A stretch of DNA of 31,525 nt from an uncultured Collinsella sp. (lineage in GTDB: Bacteria; Actinomycetota; Coriobacteriia; Coriobacteriales; Coriobacteriaceae). This document shows positions 24,109 through 31,478 of the stretch, one piece after another. The translations under genes were made by a program, and so were the position numbers. The stretch covers positions 1-31,525 of the forward strand of contig URWC01000003.1 of the NCBI GenBank assembly GCA_900551555.1. Reading direction: 5' to 3'. The notes below the pieces were generated by a model that made no database searches, was not told the origin of the DNA, and saw only the letters and a list, made by a program, of their open reading frames with translations. Each line of letters opens with the position of its first letter. The first letter of the stretch is position 1.

Positions 24109-27100
24109 CTACACGTCCCTCCTTACAAACGTTCCTTCGTGGTTATACGAGCAGCGCGCATGCGCGGCCTGAGCCGACGTCGGGTCGACGGCGGCAACGT
24201 TGCCTGCCTCGAGTTCGCGCAGGCGCTCGGCGATGCCGGCCTCAACGCGATCGAGCAGGGCGTCGAAGTCCATGCTGCCACCCTCGCCGGGGAAACCTTT
24301 CTTAAGGCCCGGGATGCGACCGTCGCCGCGCTCTTCCTCGAGCAGCTCGGCGCTCGCGGCACCGCGCAACGCCGGCTTGCCGCCCTTGGTCGAAAAGTAG
24401 AGCGCCGCGCGGGTGTCCAAATCCAGCGCCCGGCGCATGGCCTGGGCGTAGATGAGCGTTTGGGTATGTGGTGGCAACCAGCGCGGATCGTCGATGGGCG
24501 CCGTGCCCGATTCCTCGTCGCGCACCGTAGGGTCGGCGAGCTTAAACTCCTCAACGCCCGTGCGATGCTTGTAGTCGATCACCACGGCACGATTCTCGGC
24601 GTCCACGTCCACGCGGTCTATGCGCCCGCCAAGCGGCCAACCGGCATACTCGACCTTGAGCTCGTTGAAGGCGAACTCCAGGTAGCGCGGGGCAAAGGGG
24701 GCAAGTGCCTCGGACTCGTAGGCAAGCACACCCTCCAGCTGCGGCAAGATCTCGGTCACCTGGCGCTCCTCCACCGCAGAGAGCGGCACCAGCGGGCCCT
24801 CCGTGCCGCGCTTGGAGGCATGCTCGGCCAACGTCTCGTCAAAGACCTCGTGCAGCAGCTCCTGAGCGCGCGGCAGGTTCTCGGGCGTCACGCGCTCCAT
24901 GCCTTCCTGGGGCAGACGGGCGTGCAGATGCTCCAGCACGTCGTGGACAAAGTTGCCCTTCTCCATATTGCCAAAGCCGGCGTCGATAGACTGGGGCTTG
25001 ACGCGATACGACACGAACCAGCACAGTGGACAGGTAGAATAGGCCTCGATCTGCGAGGCGGACGTCAGACGCGGCACGAGCGGCGCATCCTCGCCCTCGC
25101 CATCGCGACGGCGCAGAACCAGATACGGAATGGCTTCATCGCTCAGATGCTGAGGGGCTTCACAGGTCACGCGCTCGCGCTTGAGGCCTTCACCTGCCGC
25201 GGGATCAAAGTCGGCGATGATATCGCCCTCGCCCACGCGCATGGGCTTGGCAGCGCCAGCGGCCTCGGCATGTGCCCACAGCTCGGTCCATACGGCTGCC
25301 GGGTAGCACTCGCGTGCCTGGCGATCGTGCGTCACACGGGCGAGCGCGACCGGACCGCTCGCCGCCTGCATCGCACGGCCAAAGCGCACGCGCAGCAGGG
25401 CAGCGGGCTCCAAAGACACGCCGTCGCGGCGCAGCTCGGCTGTCAACGTGGCAAGCGGGCCCTCTTCGTGCGAAAGCGGATAGCTGTCCAGGTCGACATC
25501 GGCAAACAGCACGGCATCGTAGCTGCCAGGGCGAAGAACCGACGCATCGGCAAGCGACGCGAAGCGCACTTGTGCTCGTGGTGTGCGATCGACCTCATAG
25601 GTCTCGTAATCGTAGGCGGTACTGCGCTTGTCCACCTTGGTTCGAACGCCGTCGAGAACCGGCACGGTCGCGGCCTGCGACACGTCGAGCGCGCGAGCAT
25701 CGTTCATAAGGATGTCGATGGCATGGCGCAGCAAAGCCGTCTCTGCCTGGCGACGGGCCTGGCCGTCAAGGCCGCCTAGAGCGCGATCGGGCAACGCCTC
25801 GGCAACGGCAAGCATGGCCTTAAGCGCCGTCACGGGCTTGTCACGCCACAGCGCCTGGAACACGTCCGAGACCACACACGGTACGTTCTTAAACCAGTTA
25901 TCGTCGCTCGTCGCCTTGCGCGCGCCCCTCACCTGGCCCTGAACGCTCTGCAGCAGGCTCTTGACGCCCGCGGTAGTCTTGCTGCGCGAGAGACGCATAT
26001 TCTTATCGAAGGTACGGGCATTGACGGCATCAGCGCCCGAAAGCGGACTGTAGATCCAGTCGGTAAGCTCCGGCGCGGGCCACCACTCAGTCTTGGAAGC
26101 GGTGCCCTCGTCGGCGGCTTTCATACGCTCGATCAGGTTGGCGAGCGCCGTAAACTGCCTGCCCGCGATGGACTGGGAAAACGCCGTGAACTCAGTCGTC
26201 TCGGCCGCAATGTGACGCGCCGCCAAACGGGCGGCGAGCTCGCCGAACAGCTGGGGTGCCCGGGCAGAAACGACGAGCACGCGCACGGGGTCGGCAGAAG
26301 CGCCGTCGACCTCGGAACCCCGGCACGTTTTTACCAGATCATCAATTGCGTCCGCATAAGCATGAGCACGGGCATGGGGGCCAGCGACCTCAATAAAGGC
26401 AGGCTGAGCGGCGGTCCCGTAAGCGGCATCAGACGCGCCGACACCCTCCCCTAGCGGCGCGATCTCAAACAACACATCGCGGGCATCAAATGCCGTGGCA
26501 AGCTCCTCGCGCATCGCCGCCTGCTCGCGGGCAAGCAGCACGACGACCTCTCCCCCATTGTTCGCCACGGCAGACAGCAGCTCGAGCAGACCGTGCGTAA
26601 ACGACGTGATACCGCGCACGCATACGGCGCGAGTGCACGCCGGCAGGCTATCGGCCAGGACACTGGTCATAATGTCAGCTGCCTCGCAGGGCTCAACCAT
26701 ATCTCGACGGTCCAAACCGCCCGCGTAGGCGCGCAAAAGCTCGAACACACGAGCCTCGGCATCGCTTTTTGGCTCAGGCTGGCAGTTGTCGCCACGGCAT
26801 CGTTCGGCACCCGTCCCCGCAACGCCCGGCAACACGTCGCGGGCCATGCGCGCGAGCATGCGCACTGTGCCCTGGCTGCGCGAAAGCGGCTGCAGGTCGG
26901 CATCGTCGAGACGCGTGACCATGTCCGAGAACAGCATCTGGCGCTGCAGGTTGTCGACGAAACCGCGCCCGTCGCCCAAAAGCTCCCAAAGCGAGCGAAG
27001 CCACGATGTAGACGTCTTGTAGTCGATACCCAGCGAAACGCCGGCTTCCGCCGCATCATGACGGCACAGGTCGAGCTCGGCAAACGTAGGTGCCAGCAAC

Positions 27101-27198
27101 ACGGCACGCCCGTGGCGGACAATAAGGTCGGCAAGCAGCGCCGACTCGGCATCGCTCAAATCCGTGCCGGCATTGGTGGTATAGATTCGAACAGGCAT
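24109..27198 (-). CDS. addB: PD-(D/E)XK nuclease subunit, AddB-like
   Basis: The 1029-residue partner of AddA. Its N-terminal two thirds keep the helicase-like fold but I see no Walker A GKT (the start reads AVLLAPTFAELDL), so the ATPase seems inactive. The C-terminal nuclease is clear: LTSASQIEAYSTCPLCWF, GGRIDRVDVD, VIDYKHRTG and TLIYAQAMR. AddB proteins usually carry a 4Fe-4S cluster held by one Cys before and three after the nuclease core; here there are two Cys in CPLC and one near the end (ARCSYNHEG), so the cluster is uncertain. The ATG at 27198 is preceded by GGAGG. First gene of the addBA unit; a large palindrome lies upstream at 27281-27369. Confidence 0.85.
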   Translation of the reverse strand: MPVRIYTTNAGTDLSDAESALLADLIVRHGRAVLLAPTFAELDLCRHDAAEAGVSLGIDYKTSTSWLRSLWELLGDGRGFVDNLQRQMLFSDMVTRLDDADLQPLSRSQGTVRMLARMARDVLPGVAGTGAERCRGDNCQPEPKSDAEARVFELLRAYAGGLDRRDMVEPCEAADIMTSVLADSLPACTRAVCVRGITSFTHGLLELLSAVANNGGEVVVLLAREQAAMREELATAFDARDVLFEIAPLGEGVGASDAAYGTAAQPAFIEVAGPHARAHAYADAIDDLVKTCRGSEVDGASADPVRVLVVSARAPQLFGELAARLAARHIAAETTEFTAFSQSIAGRQFTALANLIERMKAADEGTASKTEWWPAPELTDWIYSPLSGADAVNARTFDKNMRLSRSKTTAGVKSLLQSVQGQVRGARKATSDDNWFKNVPCVVSDVFQALWRDKPVTALKAMLAVAEALPDRALGGLDGQARRQAETALLRHAIDILMNDARALDVSQAATVPVLDGVRTKVDKRSTAYDYETYEVDRTPRAQVRFASLADASVLRPGSYDAVLFADVDLDSYPLSHEEGPLATLTAELRRDGVSLEPAALLRVRFGRAMQAASGPVALARVTHDRQARECYPAAVWTELWAHAEAAGAAKPMRVGEGDIIADFDPAAGEGLKRERVTCEAPQHLSDEAIPYLVLRRRDGEGEDAPLVPRLTSASQIEAYSTCPLCWFVSYRVKPQSIDAGFGNMEKGNFVHDVLEHLHARLPQEGMERVTPENLPRAQELLHEVFDETLAEHASKRGTEGPLVPLSAVEERQVTEILPQLEGVLAYESEALAPFAPRYLEFAFNELKVEYAGWPLGGRIDRVDVDAENRAVVIDYKHRTGVEEFKLADPTVRDEESGTAPIDDPRWLPPHTQTLIYAQAMRRALDLDTRAALYFSTKGGKPALRGAASAELLEEERGDGRIPGLKKGFPGEGGSMDFDALLDRVEAGIAERLRELEAGNVAAVDPTSAQAAHARCSYNHEGTFVRRDV

Positions 27199-27247
27199 GG
27201 TCCTCCGCTCAAACTGTTCGCAATAATCAATGCATCCATCCTACCCG

Positions 27248-27284
27248 CCCACGCCAACAGATTTGCCCCACGCCAACAGATTTG
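27248..27284 (+). repeat. Tandem 18-bp direct repeat upstream of addB
   Basis: CCCACGCCAACAGATTTG occurs at 27248-27265 and again at 27267-27284. The second copy runs into the large palindrome that begins at 27281. Confidence 0.85.
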
Positions 27285-27369
27285 ATCCCTTGGGGACGGA
27301 GGAAAATGGATCACAGTGGGGGTCAGTCTAACCCGGTGATCCGTTTTCCTCCGTCCCCAAGGGATCAAA
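27281..27369. repeat. Large palindrome with 34-bp arms
   Basis: Arms at 27281-27314 and 27336-27369 pair at 33 of 34 positions around a 21-base loop that itself contains GGGT/ACCC. Both arms carry the GGGGACGGAGGAAAA phrase shared with other intergenic repeats here. It lies between the YerC terminator and addB and resembles a REP or MITE-like element. Confidence 0.85.
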
Positions 27370-27392
27370 AAACCGCCCCCGTAGGGACGGTT
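27367..27392 (-). terminator. Intrinsic terminator of the TrpR-like gene
   Basis: On the minus strand AACCGTCCC-TACG-GGGGCGGTT forms a stem with one G-U pair, followed by six T. It starts 27 bases after the stop at 27419. Confidence 0.85.
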
Positions 27393-27418
27393 CTTCGTAA
27401 TTCAATGTTGTCGCCGGC

Positions 27419-27718
27419 CTACTCGCCATCCTCCAACTTAATGAGGATCTTGCGGTAGCCACCGTACTCGCCGTTCAGCGCCTTTGAAACGCGGCTCACC
27501 GTGGTGGATGAAGCGCCGGTACGGGCCTGAACCTCAACATAAGGCTCGCCCTCGTCCAAATAGCGCGCAACCTGCAAACGCTGAGAAAGGTCGCAAATCT
27601 CGCGCGGCGTGCAGATATCGGTCAAAAACGCTTGGATATCCTTCTCGTCGTCCAAAAGGCTAAATGCGTGGACCAGCTGCTTGACATCAGGCTTGTCAAA
27701 CATGTTCTCGATATTCAT
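27419..27718 (-). CDS. TrpR-family protein YerC/YecD
   Basis: A 99-residue helical DNA-binding protein of the YerC/YecD branch of the TrpR superfamily. Visible features are the N-terminal helices (DVKQLVHAFSLLDDEKDIQA), CTPREICDLSQRLQVARYL, and the helix-turn-helix region VEVQARTGASSTTVSRVSKAL followed by GGYRKIL. The residues that bind tryptophan in true TrpR cannot be confirmed, and the targets of this branch are largely unknown. GGTGAT before the ATG can serve as ribosome binding site. It is a single-gene unit with its own terminator. Confidence 0.92.
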   Translation of the reverse strand: MNIENMFDKPDVKQLVHAFSLLDDEKDIQAFLTDICTPREICDLSQRLQVARYLDEGEPYVEVQARTGASSTTVSRVSKALNGEYGGYRKILIKLEDGE

Positions 27719-28042
27719 CGATCACCGCCAAACCCGCCAAAAGGCATCGAAGTTGATACTGACATCGGGCATCGTTCGCCCGTTCCATGCAATAGGGCAA
27801 CGCCTGTGGCTTTTGCCCGTAGCAGTGTAGCACACCACCAAACTAAAGCGACAAGACTCTCTGCCAGCGGCGCGTTTTTCAGGACGAACGCCGTTTAGAA
27901 ACCATATGCGCACGTAAGCTCCACGAATATTTGAGACAATGGGCGCCCAAACACCGCGGCGCGCCCGCGCAACCATCCAGGTCGCCACCGCAAGCCGCTT
28001 CACGCGACGCCAGCAACCCCGGCGCAAGAAAGGATTCACGCC
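27719..28042. other. Divergent intergenic region, 324 bases
   Basis: No gene is supported here. A minus-strand extended -10 (TGC TACACT, hexamer at 27824-27829) could drive the TrpR-like gene, with TTGTCG upstream at a long 19-base spacing. A weak GC hairpin (CGGCG...CGCCG) lies near 27870-27895. No convincing promoter for the plus-strand membrane protein was found, although GACAAT near 27937 is a candidate -10. Confidence 0.4.
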
Positions 28043-28408
28043 ATGCGCTTTATGCTTAACTGGCTCTTCACCTCGATCGCCATCGCGATCGCCACGTTCC
28101 TCGTCCCCGGTATCCAACCCTTCGGCTTTGCCGAGACCTGGGTCTGCTTTGCCTTTGTGGGACTGTTCCTGAACATTGTCGATTCGTTCGTCAAACCGTT
28201 CCTGACGGTCATCTCGCTGCCGCTCACGATCATTACGCTGGGCATTTTCCAGCTTGTCGTCAACAGCTTTATGCTTGAGCTCGCGAGCTACCTGTCGGTC
28301 AACCTGCTGGGCGTCGGCATCTCCATCGCCAGCTTTGGATCGGCCTTTATGGGCAGCATCCTGGTGTCCATCACGCGCAGCATCCTCGACAGCATCGCCG
28401 AGGACTAA
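28043..28408 (+). CDS. Small membrane protein, phage-holin superfamily IV (PF04020) type
   Basis: A 121-residue integral membrane protein with four hydrophobic segments, roughly residues 5-23, 32-50, 53-75 and 88-110. The signature FVGLFLNIVDSFVKPFLTVISLPLTIITLGIF is split here as VGLFLNIVDSFVKPFL and SLPLTIITLGIFQL, typical of the PF04020 family. Despite the holin name, these proteins are chromosomal in many bacteria and no phage genes are nearby, so lysis is not implied. An AAAGGA site lies upstream of the ATG. It converges on the Rrf2 gene with a shared terminator. Confidence 0.9.
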   Translation: MRFMLNWLFTSIAIAIATFLVPGIQPFGFAETWVCFAFVGLFLNIVDSFVKPFLTVISLPLTIITLGIFQLVVNSFMLELASYLSVNLLGVGISIASFGSAFMGSILVSITRSILDSIAED

Positions 28409-28448
28409 AACGGCCATTCCGGCCGTGTCCGTCTCAACAGCCCAAAAC

Positions 28449-28488
28449 GAAGGCCGCCCATCGCAAAAATGGGCGGCCTTCTTATTTT
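28449..28488. terminator. Strong terminator between convergent genes
   Basis: A perfect 13-bp stem (GAAGGCCGCCCAT / ATGGGCGGCCTTC) with a seven-base loop is followed on the plus strand by TTATTTTT. On the minus strand GTTTT follows, so it may also stop the Rrf2 transcript. Confidence 0.9.
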
Positions 28489-28515
28489 TCAAGTCTCAAA
28501 GGGCGAGAGAATCTA

Positions 28516-28537
28516 CCATTTCCGCCCCGTCCCCAAA
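28516..28537 (-). repeat. G-rich intergenic repeat fragment
   Basis: The minus strand contains TTTGGGGACGGGGCGGAAA, related to the phrase in the palindrome at 27281-27369 and to the repeats at 12855 and 20397. It lies just after the Rrf2 stop codon. Confidence 0.6.
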
Positions 28538-28549
28538 TGCAGGTGTGGG

Positions 28550-28978
28550 TTAGATGACGTAGTCGTAGCCATGGTTGGGAGCGACTAGTTGATCGAGCGT
28601 CACACCGTCGAGGTAGTCGTTGATGAGCTTGTCCAGGTTCTTCCACACGTCGAGCGTAGGGCACTCATCAGATCGCGAGCAACCCTTGCAGTCGCCATCC
28701 AGGCAGGCGACCGGCGCCAGACTGCCCTCGGTCAGGCGCAAGATCTCGCCCACCGTGTACTGCTCGGGCGGGCGCGTGAGCACATAGCCGCCGCCCTTGC
28801 CGCGCATGCCCGAGAGCATATTGGCGCGCACGAGCGTAGCCAAGATGTTCTCGAGATATTTCTCCGAAATACCCTGACGCGCCGCAATCTCTTTGAGCGG
28901 GATGCGACCGGCCGCCTGGTGCTCGGCCAGATCGACCATAACGCGCAGGGCATATCTGCCCTTAGTAGAAACCAACAT
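28550..28978 (-). CDS. Rrf2-family regulator (IscR/CymR-like)
   Basis: A 142-residue winged-helix regulator. The N-terminus MLVSTKGRYALRVMVDLAEH is the family hallmark, with the recognition region ISEKYLENILATLVRANMLS and wing GMRGKGGGYVLTRP. It carries Cys92, Cys97, Cys100 and Cys106, close to the three Cys that hold the 2Fe-2S cluster in IscR, so it may sense Fe-S status or redox. It is divergent from cysK, and CymR-type relatives control cysteine biosynthesis; the shared intergenic region is the natural target. AAAGG lies about ten bases before the ATG. The choice between IscR and CymR roles cannot be made from sequence alone. Confidence 0.93.
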   Translation of the reverse strand: MLVSTKGRYALRVMVDLAEHQAAGRIPLKEIAARQGISEKYLENILATLVRANMLSGMRGKGGGYVLTRPPEQYTVGEILRLTEGSLAPVACLDGDCKGCSRSDECPTLDVWKNLDKLINDYLDGVTLDQLVAPNHGYDYVI

Positions 28979-29009
28979 GTATAGTGCTGCCTTTCGGTCA
29001 TTTAGTCCG

Positions 29010-29020
29010 TAGAAATTCTA
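29010..29020. promoter_or_regulatory. Short palindrome in the rrf2-cysK intergenic region
   Basis: TAGAAATTCTA is a perfect palindrome with a central A/T. On the minus strand it includes TAGAAT, a possible -10 for the Rrf2 gene, so a bound regulator there would act on its own promoter. Confidence 0.35.
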
Positions 29021-29095
29021 GCCGAAAAATTGGTTTTGAAAATACCCGTTCCGGTCAAGATGGTTAATCGACTCGTAATAATCTTCTATTTCCTA

Positions 29096-29124
29096 TTGCG
29101 TTACTAGGCTTTACTGTCTACTAT
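29096..29124 (+). promoter_or_regulatory. Sigma-70 promoter of cysK
   Basis: TTGCGT (29096-29101) and TACTAT (29119-29124) are 17 bases apart. Transcription would start near 29131, leaving a leader of about 100 bases before cysK. Confidence 0.65.
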
Positions 29125-29130
29125 GCTTGC

Positions 29131-29231
29131 CAACAGCAAAACGAACAACCCATAAGGTTTGTGGGTTTCGCTGCTACACACACCGTAAAACCACACGGTA
29201 TCCAGTCATTTGAACACTTTGGAGGTTCACC
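29131..29231 (+). other. cysK 5' leader with two small hairpins
   Basis: AACCCA/TGGGTT (29147-29152 with 29162-29167) and ACCGT/ACGGT (29182-29186 with 29195-29199) can form stems. No known riboswitch was recognised and there is no T-run, so any control role is a guess. Confidence 0.3.
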
Positions 29232-30170
29232 ATGAGCAATGTTTACACGTCCATCGATCAGCTTATCGGCCACACTCCGCTTCTGGAGCTCACTCACTTT
29301 GAGGCCGATGAGGACCTCAAGGCCCGCGTGCTCGTCAAGCTGGAATACTTCAACCCCGCCGGCTCCGTCAAAGACCGCGTCGCCAAGAACATGATCGACG
29401 AGGCCGAGAAGGCCGACAAGCTCGTGCGCGGCGGCGACTACACCATCATCGAGCCCACGAGTGGCAACACCGGCGTCGGCATCGCCTCGGTGGCGGCGGC
29501 TCGCGGCTACAAGGTGATCATCACCATGCCCGAGACCATGTCCGTCGAACGCCGCAAGCTTATGCAGGCATATGGCGCACAGCTCGTGCTCACCGACGGT
29601 TCCAAGGGCATGAAGGGCGCCATCGCCAAGGCCGAGGAACTGCAGAAGGAGACGCCAAACAGCATCATCGCCGGCCAGTTTGTGAACCCCGCCAACCCCG
29701 CCATCCACAAGGCCACGACCGGCCCCGAGATCTGGGATGACACCGACGGCGAGGTCGACATCTTCGTCGCCGGCGTTGGAACCGGCGGCACCGTGACCGG
29801 CGTGGGTGAGTTCCTTAAGGAGCAGAACCCCGAGATTCAGGTCGTCGCCGTCGAGCCCGCCACCTCGCCGGTGCTTTCTAAGGGCCAGGCCGGTCCGCAC
29901 AAAATCCAGGGCATCGGTGCCGGCTTTGTGCCCGACGTCCTCGACACCCAGGTCTATGACGAGATCATCCCCGTCGAGAACGACGACGCCTTTGCGACCG
30001 GCCGCGCCGTGGGCCACAAGGAGGGCGTGCTCGTGGGCATTTCGTCCGGTGCCGCCGTGTGGGCCGCACTGCAGCTGGCCAAGCGCCCCGAGAACGAGGG
30101 GAAGACCATCGTGGCCCTGCTTGCCGACACCGGCGAGCGTTACCTGTCCACGGCACTGTTCCAGGACTAA
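29232..30170 (+). CDS. cysK: Cysteine synthase A (O-acetylserine sulfhydrylase)
   Basis: This PLP enzyme makes cysteine from O-acetylserine and sulfide. The 312-residue protein has the conserved IGHTPLLEL start, the PLP lysine Lys47 in NPAGSVKDR, the substrate loop TSGNTG (76-81), the phosphate-binding GVGTGGTVTGV, and the C-terminal GISSGAAV and LLADTGERYLST motifs. Length is standard. The ATG has a GGAGGT ribosome binding site. It is divergent from the Rrf2 regulator and has its own promoter, so regulation by that protein is likely. mnmA follows on the same strand after 181 bases containing a hairpin, so cotranscription is doubtful. Confidence 0.97.
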   Translation: MSNVYTSIDQLIGHTPLLELTHFEADEDLKARVLVKLEYFNPAGSVKDRVAKNMIDEAEKADKLVRGGDYTIIEPTSGNTGVGIASVAAARGYKVIITMPETMSVERRKLMQAYGAQLVLTDGSKGMKGAIAKAEELQKETPNSIIAGQFVNPANPAIHKATTGPEIWDDTDGEVDIFVAGVGTGGTVTGVGEFLKEQNPEIQVVAVEPATSPVLSKGQAGPHKIQGIGAGFVPDVLDTQVYDEIIPVENDDAFATGRAVGHKEGVLVGISSGAAVWAALQLAKRPENEGKTIVALLADTGERYLSTALFQD

Positions 30171-30273
30171 GGGCCTGTCGCCCATAGGTTGAGCCCACGG
30201 ACGAGCCGGTCTCCTCTCTCCCGGCAGCCTGAGCCCATCCAATCAGGGTGTCCCACGAGACGTCCGAACTTGC

Positions 30274-30279
30274 TACAAT
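30274..30279 (+). promoter_or_regulatory. Possible -10 element before mnmA
   Basis: TACAAT with TGC in front (TTGCTACAAT) is a good extended -10, but the -35 region is poor. A start near 30286 would fall within the hairpin at 30284-30311. Confidence 0.4.
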
Positions 30280-30283
30280 GTCT

Positions 30284-30322
30284 GCGGCGCGGAACCAGCC
30301 TCCCGCGCCGCTTTTCTTTTTT
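30284..30322 (+). terminator. Strong intrinsic terminator between cysK and mnmA
   Basis: GCGGCGCGG and CCGCGCCGC pair perfectly over nine bases around a ten-base loop, followed by TTTTCTTTTTT. Its position fits the end of the cysK transcript, but it also sits directly after a -10-like TACAAT and only 30 bases before the mnmA start. Confidence 0.85.
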
Positions 30323-30351
30323 GGCCACATGCCACCAAGGAGAACCTCCCC

Positions 30352-31452
30352 ATGCACAACAAGCGCGTGCTCGTCGCCATGAGCGGCGGCGTCGATTCCA
30401 GCGTGACCGCGTACCTGCTCAAAAGCCAGGGCTACGAATGCGTCGGCGCCACCATGCGCCTCACCTGCCCCGCGCCCGATCCCGTCACGGGCATGAGTAA
30501 GGTCGACCGCGACATCGCCGATGCAAAGGCTGTCGCCGAGCGCCTGGGGATGCCCCACCATGTGCTCGACCTGCAGCAGGCCTTCGACCGCAACGTTATC
30601 GAGCGCTTCGTGGCCGCCTATCAGGAGGGGCTGACGCCCAACCCATGCATCATCTGCAACCGCCACATTAAGTTTGGCGCATTGCTGGATGCGGCGCTGG
30701 ATATGGGCTGCGACTACATCGCCACGGGCCACTACGCCAAAACGAGCCAGGCGTCCGACGGAACCTGGCAGCTGTACCGCGGCGAGGACCCCAAAAAGGA
30801 CCAGAGTTACTTTTTGTATTCGCTTACGCAGGAACGCCTGGCGCACACGATCTTTCCGCTGGCTGGGCTGGACAAAGAGCGCGACGTGCGCCGCATTGCC
30901 GCCGAGCAGGGCTTTACCAACGCCAAGAAGGCCGAAAGCGAGGACATCTGCTTTATTCCAGACGGTGACTACGCGGGCTATATCGAGCGCCGCTGCGGAC
31001 ATCCCGCTGCACCGGGCGACATTGTGTGGCGCGACGGCAGCGTGGTCGGGCGCCACAACGGTGCGCTGCGCTACACCATCGGTCAGCGCAAGGGCCTGGG
31101 CGTCGCGATGGCGCATCCCGTGTACGTAACGGGCGTCGACGCCGACAGCAGCACCGTGCATCTGGGCGAGGCCGAGGACCTGACCGCCGCGGCGCTCACG
31201 GCCAATGACTGGATCTGGAGCGCCCCTGCCGATCGCATGGAGGCAGAGCTCGATGACGGCGGCATTCGCGTGGGCGCCAAGTACCGCTACCGTCAAAAGG
31301 ACCAGGCAGCGACCCTTACACGTGGCGCCGACGGACAAATGCTGCTGACTTTTGACGAGCCGCAGCGAGCCATCGCCCCCGGCCAAGCCGTCGTTATATA
31401 CCGCGGCGACATCGTCCTGGGCGGCGGCACCGTGACCGGCGCACTTAAGTAG
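30352..31452 (+). CDS. mnmA: tRNA-specific 2-thiouridylase MnmA
   Basis: MnmA puts sulfur on U34 of tRNAs for Lys, Glu and Gln, using ATP and persulfide sulfur relayed from a cysteine desulfurase. The 366-residue protein has the PP-loop SGGVDSS (11-17), the nucleophile Cys102 in CNRHIKFG, the second catalytic Cys200 in SEDICFIPDGD, the YIATGHYAK and DPKKDQSYFLYSL motifs, and the C-terminal beta-barrel (YTIGQRKGLGV). All catalytic parts are intact. An AAGGAG site lies ten bases before the ATG. Its closeness to cysK and an Rrf2 regulator groups sulfur-handling functions, although the terminator at 30284-30322 separates the transcripts. Confidence 0.96.
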   Translation: MHNKRVLVAMSGGVDSSVTAYLLKSQGYECVGATMRLTCPAPDPVTGMSKVDRDIADAKAVAERLGMPHHVLDLQQAFDRNVIERFVAAYQEGLTPNPCIICNRHIKFGALLDAALDMGCDYIATGHYAKTSQASDGTWQLYRGEDPKKDQSYFLYSLTQERLAHTIFPLAGLDKERDVRRIAAEQGFTNAKKAESEDICFIPDGDYAGYIERRCGHPAAPGDIVWRDGSVVGRHNGALRYTIGQRKGLGVAMAHPVYVTGVDADSSTVHLGEAEDLTAAALTANDWIWSAPADRMEAELDDGGIRVGAKYRYRQKDQAATLTRGADGQMLLTFDEPQRAIAPGQAVVIYRGDIVLGGGTVTGALK

Positions 31453-31478
31453 CCCCATCCCCTTCATAAATTGCGGTG

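Noticed and set aside
21127..25779. A 1550-codon open frame on the plus strand across addA and addB
   Set aside because: It is antisense to two well-supported genes. In high-GC genes with biased third positions the opposite strand often lacks stops; the translation has no family motifs and is rich in Arg, His, Gly and Ala.
28043..28408. Prophage remnant suggested by a holin-family hit
   Set aside because: PF04020 proteins are widespread chromosomal membrane proteins and no other phage gene is near.
27722..28492. A 256-codon minus-strand frame covering the membrane protein gene and intergenic DNA
   Set aside because: It is the complement of a clear four-helix membrane protein and runs through its terminator; the charged, repetitive translation is typical of a shadow.
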